Assembly: GCF_009905375.1 (NCBI RefSeq)
Contig: NC_133648.1
Location: 89,840,631-89,904,630, forward strand
Direction of reading: 5' to 3'
Length of the DNA stretch: 64,000 nt
Origin: Apium graveolens
Taxonomy: Eukaryota; Streptophyta; Magnoliopsida; Apiales; Apiaceae
In this document: positions 22,174 to 31,830 of the stretch, one piece after another
Position numbering within the stretch: the stretch's first letter is position 1
Layout of the letters: each line of letters starts with the position of its first letter
Notes under the pieces: model-generated
The model's database searches: none
Told to the model about the DNA's origin: nothing
Seen by the model: the letters and a program-made list of their open reading frames with translations, nothing else
Program-made: the position numbers and the translations under genes

Positions 22174-23328
22174 TGTTAGTCCCAAAGTATCGTAGAAGGG
22201 GGGGGTTGAATACGATACCTACAATCTATTTCAATTCATTTCAAGTTCTTCGTTAAAAGTACGGAATCAAAATGAACACAAAACAATTCGAGGAATATAT
22301 TGTTTTATTAATATAAACCTTGAGGTTGCTACAATCTAATCAATGTATTGATTAGCTACAATAAATTCAGCAGCTTAATAATATGTTTACAAGGATAATA
22401 AATGTGAAGCTTTAATGGAGCTCTCATAAACATAATTGTGTTGCTGGAGAAGATAACTAACTGAATGAATACATTCAATTTGCTTCTTGTAGTCTTTCAA
22501 ATTCAATGGACAGGTGTCCTATTTTTGTCCACACATTTCATTAACTTTGCTGCATTTGAAATCAATGAACAACACATCTATGGCAACTGAGCTCTGTGGT
22601 GACCAGTGTGGCTTCTTTGTGGAGACAGCTCTGTGGCGACAGCTCTGTGGTGACATATCTGTGGCGATAAAGTTCTCGTGTCTCTGTGGTGACAGCTCTG
22701 TAGAGACAGAGTTCTATGGCGACTGAGCTCCTATGGCGACCATATAGAGTCTTTCTGTGCCAACCCTATGGCGACCAGATAGACTTAGTCTATTTCTGTG
22801 GTGACTAGGACTCCTATGGCGATCAGATAGAGAGAGCTGTCATGATTTAGAGTATTTTTGCTCTTTGTCAAATAATTCTTCAATGTATAAATTATTTCCT
22901 TCTATAATTGAATCAAAATACTTTCTTGAATACTGATGTTTGGTGCACTGGTCTGGTTCATAAACAGCTAGTATTGAGAGGATCCTAATTCAATTTGTCT
23001 TGCGTTTCTGAGTTGATACAGATTGGTGTTAATCCATTGCTTCTTTCACTGAACCCTTCATCTGTAACACTTGAAATCAATACATGTAACTGATGCTTAA
23101 AGTCCCTTGATGTCTTATTCTTCATGGTTGATTGAATATGACAATGAACTTCTTCCCATGATCTGTTAGAGGACTTAAAGAGTCAACTACATCATTTGGT
23201 TCTTTGTGTTTATCCTGTCTTCATCTATAGGGTTCCTGTGCTTCACAGTTTAATATTGTTTATCTGTTTCAGTTTTCATGTTGAGTTATAAATCCTTGAT
23301 TACATGTTATATTACATTATACTTTACA
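22174..23328 (-). mobile_element. Copia-C 5' LTR
   Basis: The inner edge is TGTTAGTCCCAAAG next to the PBS. The outer edge is inferred at CTTTACA, just before Athila LTR sequence begins at 23329, giving 1155 bp. The minus-strand ends would be TGTAAAG...CTAACA. A block of short repeats lies at 22586-22850. The partner LTR is outside the window. Confidence 0.7.
22586..22850. repeat. Short interspersed repeats, core TGTGGYGAC, in copia-C LTR
   Basis: More than ten copies of CTCTGTGGYGAC or CCTATGGCGACCA-like units, spaced irregularly at about 15-35 bp. The order and spacing are not those of a simple tandem array. They fall in the U3 part of the LTR. A short open frame across them only reflects the repeat. 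Confidence 0.8.
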
Positions 23329-23403
23329 TTGTCTATTCAGCTTCTATCTTTTTTGTGGATGTCTAATAGTAGGGTATTCGTACAACGAAAGTTGGCGTTT
23401 ACT
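23329..23403 (+). mobile_element. Athila-2 5' LTR fragment
   Basis: About 75 bp match the internal LTR text at 50994-51080, from CAGCTTCTATC through GTTTCGTGTTATCT. The left end is cut by copia-C. The right end is fused directly to gag coding, so R, U5, PBS and leader are deleted. Confidence 0.8.
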
Positions 23404-23817
23404 AGTTTCGTGTTATCTAACACTTTTGAAATCAAGGCTAGTACGATTCAGATGGTGCAGAACTCGGTTCAGTTTGGGTGTTCTCCGACGGAAGATCCCA
23501 ACATGCATATTAGAGATTTCAACGAGATCTGCGACACTTTCAAATTCAAAAAAGTGTCTAAAGATGCTATAAAGCTAAGGTTTTTCCCATTCTCTCTGAG
23601 GGATAAAGCTAAGTGTTGGTTGCATTCTCTACCTCTAGGATCTATCACTAAATGGGAGGATCTTTCTCAAAAGTTTCTTACTAAGTTCTTTCTTATGGTG
23701 AAGACTGCTGCAATCAGGAATGCTCTTACTCAATTTGCGCAGCAATCAGTAGAGTCTTTGTGTGAAGCTTGGGATCATTATAAGGAAATGCTTAGAAAGT
23801 ATCCTCATCATGGAATG
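23404..23817 (+). pseudogene. Athila-2 gag, N-terminal part
   Basis: Reads ACTTTTGAAATCAAG into MVQNSVQFGCSPTEDPNMHI, then LRFFPFSLRDKAKCWLHSLP, WEDLSQKFLTKFF and AWDHYKEMLRKYPHHGM, matching Athila-1 gag closely. It stops at the copia-A LTR. The open frame begins upstream in LTR-derived sequence, which is not a genuine start. Confidence 0.85.
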
Positions 23818-24202
23818 TGATAGGTAATGAATCACACACAGGGGGGTGAATGTATTTTTCTGATTTTAGGCTTTTCTTGAAAGTTAATGGTTGAACAAAG
23901 TAAATTAAATCTTGTATAGAAAAGGGTTCATACAGAATTTAAACTTGCAGAAAATAAAGAACACAAATCTTCAAAACTCACTTAATTTTTATATTAAAAA
24001 TTAAGACTGTTTTGCTACAAAATTTCTAAGTTCTTTGATGTTAAAGAGCTCAGCTTCTTCTTGAGAGTGATACAAGAGATTTAATCTAAATTATTACTTC
24101 TAACTAGAGGACCAGTGTTAACTTTATAACTCAGTTAACTGTTGGTTTACACAGTGGATAATAAACATGCTATTCACTTTTCTAAACTGTCACTTGGCAT
24201 TT

Positions 24203-24212
24203 CTATTTATAG
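24203..24212 (-). promoter_or_regulatory. TATA box in copia-A 3' LTR
   Basis: The minus strand reads CTATAAATAG. The corresponding ~20 bp are deleted in the 5' LTR (between CACTTG and AATCTTCC, near 34637). Confidence 0.6.
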
Positions 24213-24702
24213 AAAAGCAAATCTTCCATTTCTGGATTAACATATCTTTAGCATCCCGTGTTTACTTTAATCTTACTCTGTTAGTTAATATTTGCCATTG
24301 ATCTTGCACACTCTTCAAGCTGCTTTTTATAGACTTGTCAATCCAGCTGTTGGATTGTTTGTTGATTGTTTATCTTGGATATTGAACTGATCTGCAATTT
24401 TGTACTTTGAGACTGTACTTCGAGATCTCCAGTTTGAATTAATAGAACACTTGACATCTCGATAAGTACATAGGCTTATCGAGATCTCTAGCATTCCATA
24501 TTGAGTTTGACTTGTAGAGGTCTTCAGCTTGTCGAGATCTCTAGTCTTCACATCTTCACTATAACTTATTGATAACTCTGAGTTCTCTACTGAAGGAATG
24601 ACTTGTCGATATCTCCAATCTTCAGTTCTTTAAAATTGGCTTGTCGATATCTTCTTGAGGTCTCGAGTAGCTTTCCTGACTTCTCCACTCCCGGTGGTTA
24701 TT

Positions 24703-24826
24703 GCTCATCAGTCGAGTAGATATATAGCTCATCCGTCGAGTAGATATATAGCTCATCCGTCGAGTAGATATTGCTCATCCGTCGAGTAGATATTGCTCAT
24801 CCATCGAGTAGATATTGCTTATCCAC
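24703..24826. repeat. 22-24 bp tandem repeat in copia-A 3' LTR
   Basis: Units of GCTCATCCGTCGAGTAGATA followed by TATA or TT start at 24703, 24727, 24751, 24773 and 24795, with a partial sixth at 24817. Confidence 0.9.
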
Positions 24827-25147
24827 TCTCTAGAGTTCTCGAATGACTTCTCTATAACATTATATCTATGACTTGTAGAGATCTCTACTTAGAATATTTT
24901 TCTCCAAACAGATTTATTCAACTCCAAGCTTCTTCAAAATTCTTCTGAGGCATGATCTTATTGATCTTCTTCCAGATATAATCCTTAGGCTTGATATTGT
25001 TTTAGGAAAAAGACTCCAGTCTGCTCCTTTGTATTTTTATAGACTTTAAGTGTTACAAGTACAAAATACAAATTAAGATAACAACACAACTTACTTAGGG
25101 TTGATAAATTATCTTAGTCTTGTTAAAGTACAGGCATGTCTTTTACA

Positions 25148-25166
25148 ACAATCTCCCCCAATTTCT
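25148..25166 (-). promoter_or_regulatory. Polypurine tract of copia-A
   Basis: The minus strand reads AAATTGGGGGAGATTGT directly before the 3' LTR. The next ~140 bp (25167-25310) are non-coding 3' spacer. Confidence 0.8.
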
Positions 25167-25310
25167 GAGAAGATTGCTTCACACAAATTCATGCATGTTA
25201 ACAAGACTAACCCAAGTTTAAAACTGATGGAAGATAAAATTAAAACATAAAGCTTGATAGAATTACAGCTTGTGCAACATGAGATTCACCAGGTTTCATG
25301 ATTACAAGAA

Positions 25311-28300
25311 TTAGGTAAAGACATTTTTTACATCTGCTTCTTCTCTAAATTTATCATTCAAATGATCAAGAATTTCAAGTTCTTCTATGATGAGTGTTCC
25401 ACTTAGAGCTTTCACAAGTTTTTGCCTTGCTGTCTTAAGGTAACCCTGGTCCAGATACTCTAGGCTGAATCTTGAGAATCCACCAACTTTGATGTTTAGA
25501 AATCTACCATCTTTAGAAATTCTACTCATTCCTTTTGCTTTCAATTCTTCTGATCTTTTTATAAACATACCTATTTCTTCATCACGTCTCCTTCTTCTTT
25601 CTTCAGCTTTATCTCTTTTCTTTGTTTCCTCCCTTTCAATCAACCATTCAGCCAGAGATGATCTCCATGTTCTTGTAAAAGTGTCCTTGCCTTTTAACAA
25701 ACTTAACACTCTCTTAATTTCTGCAGAAGTCAAAGAATCCATTAACTTTTTGTCAAGAAGAGTGAATGTACCATCCTTAAAATAGACTCTAACTTATCTC
25801 AGGAATACAACCAAGATTTTAACAATTTCGTCAGTTGGATGTTGGAAATGGTCTTCATCTGAGGTGCACCAATTTAGAGGTAGAAAGTCAGATTCCTTAA
25901 AGCAATTACAGATGACCCTTTCAGTGACTTCCACTTCCTTTATAGGCTTAACTTTCATAGGCTTTCTCCCAACATATTTGAGCTTGAATTTTAGTGAAGG
26001 TTTGGCTAAAGGTAGGGTTGTCATTTTCTTGAGATTTGTGAGGCTTGAGGTGATTGGAATTTTTAGGAAGGAGTTGGCAGTTTGTCTGTCAAGAACTTTT
26101 GGCTTAGATGTTTGGGAAGGTTTGATGTTAGAGATAGCTGATGTTGTGGGTTGAGCTAAGGTTTGAGATGGTTGTATTTGGATTTTTAGGGTTGTTTGAG
26201 TTCCTGAATCATCATGAGGTTTTCTGCTCTTCCTCTCCCCTCTTCTCTTCTTCTCTTCATCTTTCTTGTCATCCTCCTTCTTCTTCTCTCCACCCTTGCT
26301 ACTAGATGGCTTACTAGACTGACTCGAATTTGAGCCAGAAGGATTCTGATCACTCTTCTTGTGCTCATCATCATCCAAGTCATCATTGTTAAACTGAGTT
26401 TTGGGCAAGTTGACTTCTGTATTGTCCAGATATTTCCTTAGTAGCTTTATCATTTCCAAATCATCATGGTTCTTGTTTTTCTTAGCTTTTAATCTAGTTC
26501 CTAGGATCATGATAAGCTTCTCATTCCTCCTGACACATTGTTTAGGGATATTGAAAAATCTGAATTGTTTGGTAGTTGGACAGATGTATGCTATACCCTT
26601 GCTTGGCTGTAGATATGCTTCAGGAAAGGCAGCTACATGAGCATCTTTGAGTGCAGTTAGCAGCTTGATATCTTCACGAGTTATAGCTCTAACATTGTTG
26701 ATGAAGATATCTAACTCAGATTCCCTCCTTGAGACAAGGTAATTGAGAGACACCTGCATACATCTGTTTGTCCCTGAGTCATTTGCATTAACCACTATCC
26801 TATCTTCCAGAAAGTTGTCCTTGTTGACCTTGATCACTCTTATAAAATTGATTGTCTTATCCAGGGCCTTTTTATATGTGAAGTGATTGTTTTTGAGAGA
26901 AGCTTTTAAGGCATTCAGTAGTTCTTCAAACTCTCTGCTCAAACTAGGTCCTTCAGCAGACCTAATAAGTCTCTCCTTGTCAAGATCAACTTCTTTAGCT
27001 TTCTTACCAGCGCCCTGAACTTGATGTTGAGATAACCTTGATTGTGCCAACTTGGCCTCTATCTCCCCCTTAGTCTTGTTGGCAGGCATGAGAAGGGGAG
27101 TAGAAATTTCAGGCCTTACTTGTTTAGGCAAAGAAGGTAGTGGTATGTTGAGTTTACCCATGATGGCTCCTAAAGCTATAGAATTCTGCATTTGAAGATG
27201 CTTATGGGAATCCACCAGAGTTTGGTTATATGTTTGTTGGCTTTTGAAGAGAGATGTCAAAGCCTCAACTTGTGCAGTGAGAGAGGAGTTGGAGTCTTGC
27301 AATACTGTGACTTGACCCAGTAGAGACTGAATTTGCAGATTTGTTGAAGTGGATCCAGGCTGATAAGAGCTTCTAGATGTGCCAAAGTGTTCTTCTATAG
27401 CCTCTTTAATCCCTTTCATTAGCAAAGCTGAGGGCTTAAATCTGCTCTGGTGAAGTTGATCCAGCTGAACCTTGGTCTCATTTGAATGAGTAATTTGTTT
27501 CTGGATCATTTCATGGAGATTGGTGAACGATTGTTTGAGGTTTTTGACTTCCTTCTCAATGGAGGCAAGATCCATCCTGGTCATTTGCTCAGAAAAATTT
27601 TTGAATTTAGAAGAGATCTGCTCTTGAGATGGTATGATCTTGTCCATTTTCTCATTCACCAGTTTCCTGATTTTGTCTTCATGGCCAATAAGTTTGATTT
27701 CAAGAGCCTTACCAAATAGATGAAATGCTTTGAGCTGAGCTTTGTATACATCTGTAATGGCATCATAGACGGCTTCTGGATTCAAGTCTCTTGCATTACT
27801 GCTCAGAATATTAACATATTCTTCTCGAAATCTTGCCAGAACTTGATTCATCTCTAAGGCAAAGTCATCAGACAACCATGCATCCACATTCCCATCTGGC
27901 TCAGCATCATTGACAATTTTCTCTTTTTGCTCCTCAACCTCTTCATTATAAGCAAACATGATAGCTTGATAGTCTTGGTTGCTCATGTCTGAACTTAGAA
28001 GATGCTGTGAGATGTTGGCCAGTCCAGAGATCTGCTCTACTAGTAGATCATCTACAGAAGTTGGTTGAGAGACAAATTCTTGTAGCCACTGAGAGAGTAT
28101 GTGAGGTTGTTGAGGTTGAGAGGTGGATGGTTCATCAGAAACTCCTGTGACTAAGATCACCGTTTGACTCACAGATTGCTCTGTGGTTTTGACAGTGTGT
28201 TGTCCTCCACTTGTAGTGGGAACTTCCAATTGAATTAGAGGGGATTTGACTGGGTTACTATCATGTACACCAGTCTCAAACCCTTGTGTATCTTGCAACA

Positions 28301-30036
28301 CACTGGCACTTGAATGTGCTATGCATGCCTCCCCTATGACAGGATCATGGACAATTGTACTCCTAGCTTCAACTGCAGAGACAATTTTTGCTAGGGTTGT
28401 GAGGGGAGTTGTTCATACATGAGGAACCTCCAATTGAATTGAAGAGGATTTAGATAGCTCCCCCTCAGGAGTACTACCCTCAAACCTTTCAGTCTGTGAA
28501 GACTATTTTGTACATTAAGGTGCATTAGTGGTATGCATGGGGTCTTCAGTAAAGACTGATGAATCCCCATATTTGTGATGGTGTCATCAAGGTCTACCCC
28601 AACATGTAGCCTCTCACCATCTAAATGAGGTGTATGGGTGGTGAGTAAAGCTTCTTGAGCTAGGTCACTTGATTTTTGGTGTACTTGAGAAATGGATTCA
28701 AGTGGAATTAGAATAGAAGAAATATTAGATAGAAGAAATTATTGCCCAGTTGTGAGTATTGGCAGCTCCCCCTGAATAGATGAGGGAGCTTCAAGGGATG
28801 TGCTATCGCAGTGTGTGCCTTCCTTATTTCTCCTACCATACACTTGAATTACTTCTTGTGCAGGCTGTGCAGACTCACTCTTGGTTGTTTTTACAACTGA
28901 ATCCTGTTGGGAGGATGTAGAGGATAATAGAGTGGTCAGCTCAGTTTGTTTACTTCTTTTGGATCTTTTGACCAGAGGTGGTTCTCTTTCAGCTCTCTCC
29001 TCACCACTCCCAGTTATCACAACTAGGTTTATCCCCTTTCTCTTCTTTTTACTGACTTCACCCTTTTGAGAAGATGAGGTAGTTGGTTTCCTAGCTTCTA
29101 AAGGTTGTGAAAGAATGGTTGCAGCTTGGGAAGATCCCTGTTGGTGATCTTGTGTTTGTACTTCCACAGGTTCAGGAATCTTAGTTGTACTAGATTGTGC
29201 ATTAGATCTCATATCAGGCATAGGATAAGAATAAGTCCTAAATATCTTCAACATAAATGGAGTGATTTTCAGACTTACATTGACCTTATTTTTTGTAGTA
29301 AGTGAGCCAAATATTATTTTGGACACTTGCTTACAATTGTCTATTTTAGTACTATCTATACCATTCAACAGATGTATGTCAGCTACTAATTATTTAAAGT
29401 GGACATAATAAATCTAGGAAAGAAAATTTCGTTACCTCTAGCTGTCAGAGGCATAACCAGCCTGGTTGCAAGTTCTTCCAGGATCAACAGACCAACATTC
29501 AGGTGTATGTTGTGGGCAATTGAATACACCATCTTTTGCACAACACTTCAGATATTGTCATATCCTGTTTTTCTGCAAGTAAAGGCCCTTACTGCAGAGT
29601 CAAAGATGAATGACCACTCCTTCCTTAGATTGGTTCTGTTTAAGCTTGACAGGTTGATTCTCCCATCATAATTGATGAAGTCCATGAACTCAGTCAGCTC
29701 ATTAGGAGTTGGTACATCCACCAGATTCTCAGTTGGCAGCAAGGCTCTATTCACATCTTGGTCATTGAATTCTATTCGTTGGCCTCCAATTGTGCATGTC
29801 ACCACCAAAGAAAGAGATTTATTGTTAACATCAGTCCTCACTACAGCTGTAGTCCAGAATTCATGCAACACGTTTAGATACAGTACTGGATTTGCAGTCA
29901 AAGCACCTGTAAGATAGGATTCAGACAGTAGCTTCACAAACCCCTTGAAACTATCAGGAGCTTGGTTCGCATCAGTGAAATCAAGATAGTTGGTTCCTTT
30001 CTCTGGGATAAATGTCCCAACAACATTTTGGGCCAT
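25311..30036 (-). pseudogene. Copia-A env-position ORF (large, coiled-coil rich)
   Basis: Starts at ATG 30036 (MAQNVVGTFIPEKGTNYLDF). The open segments are 30036-29548, 29368-28739, 28301-25794 and 25742-25311, together over 1300 codons. The first breaks involve register changes; the last is a single stop near 25791. The first 160 residues hold LHEFWTTAVV and a DQDVNRALLP-like segment, familiar from proteins encoded behind pol in plant Sireviruses. The middle is Ser/Thr/Gln-rich with a basic patch (KKKRK). The long segment has coiled-coil heptads and a Lys/Glu/Ser-rich basic part (SSQSSKPSSSKGGEKKKEDD). No convincing signal peptide or membrane helix is visible. Function unknown. Confidence 0.65.
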
Positions 30037-30163
30037 TGTTGATTGATGAAGAAAAATTTATGAGAAGGAATGAAAAATGAGAGAGAAAACGGTTTCGGAT
30101 TGAAAGCTAGGTCACTTTAGATCTCGAAAGTTTTAAGTAAGAGTATGTATCGAGAAGTATGGG

Positions 30164-30172
30164 TATTTATAG
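30164..30172 (-). promoter_or_regulatory. Candidate TATA box ahead of the copia-A env-position ORF
   Basis: The minus strand reads ACTATAAATACCC, 128 nt upstream of the ATG at 30036. It closely resembles the LTR TATA CTATAAATAG. The motif array at 30184-30647 lies just upstream. Function is inferred. Confidence 0.5.
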
Positions 30173-30183
30173 TAAAAGTAGAT

Positions 30184-30647
30184 GACTTGTCGAGAAGTCA
30201 TTTTGAGAAGTCATTTTGAGAAGTAAAGTACATATCGAGAAGTCATTTTAAATTACTCTTATAGAGAACTAAAAAAAATGACTCATCAAAATGTCAAATA
30301 AATACCCAGTTTGTCCAAAAAGTGGACTGAATTAATTTTAACTTTTATTTGAATAAATTCAAAATAAAATTAGAATAAATTTTCCAAAGGTATTTTACCA
30401 AAATAATTTATCAATTTAAATTATCTCAGTTCTGAGATATTGATAAGTCAAAAAATTGTACTTGTAGAGAACTCTGTGAATGATAACTACTAGAGAACTC
30501 TACAAGGACTTATCGATAAGTCATTTTAAGCCTATCAAGAAGTCACTCGAGAAGTCAGTAAATTGACTTATCGAGGACTCACTCGAGAAGTCCTAAAATG
30601 ACTTATCAAGAAGTCAATTTATACTTATCGAGAACTCAGTTCTCTAA
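30184..30647 (-). repeat. Array of CGAGAAGTC-type motifs between pol and env-position ORF
   Basis: About 14 copies of CGAGAAGTC, AGAGAACTC, CAAGAAGTC or CGATAAGTC occur in 460 bp, often within ACTTATCGA contexts. The same motifs occur in the element's LTRs. For example GACTTATCGATAACTC at 34983-34998 compares with ACTTATCGAGAACTC at 30623-30637, each followed by AGTTCTCTA. The rest of 30037-30900 is AT-rich and non-coding. Confidence 0.8.
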
Positions 30648-30899
30648 ATACTTTTGGTTATTTTTAATTCTGCCTTGTGTTAATTTTACATATTAAGAAT
30701 GTAAATTAACAACTGAGCAGCTTACTTAGAATTTGAAAAATTCCAAGTTAATTGAATTTGAAAAACAAATATACAGAGATTTCTGAAATATTTATAATTC
30801 ATATTTCTGTTAATTTCCAATTTAATCAAATTAATTTTGATTTACTGGAGATTAATCTGCTGCAAAACATTAGCTGAGTTCTTGCCTTAGGATGAAGAA

Positions 30900-31830
30900 T
30901 TAAGCAATCCAATTTCACTTATAAATCTAGTAAAAGTTGCTTCATCCAAAGGTTTAGTAAAAATGTCAGCCAATTATTTTTCTGCTAGTACAAAAATGAG
31001 ATTGATGCTATATCAGGATACAGGTCTTTGAAAGACAAAATTGACATCTTCCACTGGAACTCTTTTTGTTAACCCTCCATCCAACAAAATCTGTATCTAT
31101 GAGTCCAACAGCTCCAAAACTGATTCCCTTGGGATACCATAATCCCAAGTTGAGCTTCCTTCTAGTATCTGAAGATCCTCTTTCTCCCCCTGAGGTTGTG
31201 CAATCAAACTTAGATGTATGAGATGAGCTTCTATTTCCATGATTCTCTTGTTGAGTAGTTTCTTCATTTCCTTAGTCTGACAGACTTCACAAACTTCAAC
31301 TTGAGCAAGCTCAATCTTAGGCATGTCTCTTACGAACTCCTTTTTGACAAGGTGTTAATTTTCTTGAAAGTCAAGTGAGACAGACTTTTAAGCCAGAGCT
31401 TGTTTATTTCTCCTGATACCTTGGTGTATAAGCAACAAATACCATCCTTATTTGTTGAGTCAAAATCTTCAACAAACAAGCTTCCTTTCTTTGCTCCTTT
31501 CAGAGCAACTTCACTGGTTTTCTTGCTGATAACAGTGAATTCTTCTTGTTGAATAAGACTTGAGACCATTGTCTACAATATGCTAATTTTGAAAAGATTC
31601 ACTTCAAGATCAGCTACCAGTGCTACATCATTTAAAGATAATATTTTCAGAATAATCTTGCCATATCCTATTTTGAATCATTTGTTGTTGTCTCCAAAGG
31701 TCACCCATGGTCCAGCTTTCTCCTCAAACTGTGATAGCAGGGCTTTACCACCAGTAATATGCCTGGAACATCCAATGTCTATGATCCATATGACTTTCTT
31801 CACTTTCCCTGCACAGAATGAGTCTTAAGT
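30900..31830 (-). pseudogene. Copia-A pol scraps: protease, pre-integrase zinc region, RNase H end
   Basis: On the minus strand a protease start reads WIIDIGCSRHITGG near 31745-31790, where copia proteases have DSG. Next comes the GAG-pre-integrase region (LSHLTFKKIN, then VCEVCQTKEMKKL). The sequence then jumps to an RNase H-like YGIPRESVLELL and ends with LADIFTKPLDEATFTRF near 30960. The integrase core and the whole RT are absent, so a deletion of roughly 2.5 kb or more is implied. Stops and shifts are frequent. Confidence 0.7.

Larger units (their letters stand above)
23818..25147 (-). mobile_element. Copia-A 3' LTR
   Basis: 1330 bp, minus-strand ends TGTAAAAGACATG...CTATCA, adjacent to the PPT. 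It carries a TATA box (24203-24212) and a 5.5-copy tandem repeat (24703-24826). Many GAGATCTC and TATCGA-type motifs lie between 24400 and 24700. It contains a TATA segment absent from the 5' LTR. Confidence 0.9.

Noticed and set aside
22514..22726. 70-codon frame with repeated LCGD residues, considered as a Cys-rich secreted peptide
   Set aside because: It only translates the TGTGGYGAC repeat of the copia-C LTR; no signal peptide is evident and spacing of Cys is set by the DNA repeat.
24703..24826. Regular repeat considered as a CRISPR-like array
   Set aside because: Units are directly adjacent with no unique spacers and sit inside a plant LTR.
28881..29069. Open frame on the plus strand with a hydrophobic C-terminus
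   Set aside because: Antisense to the Ser/Thr-rich part of the copia-A env-position ORF.
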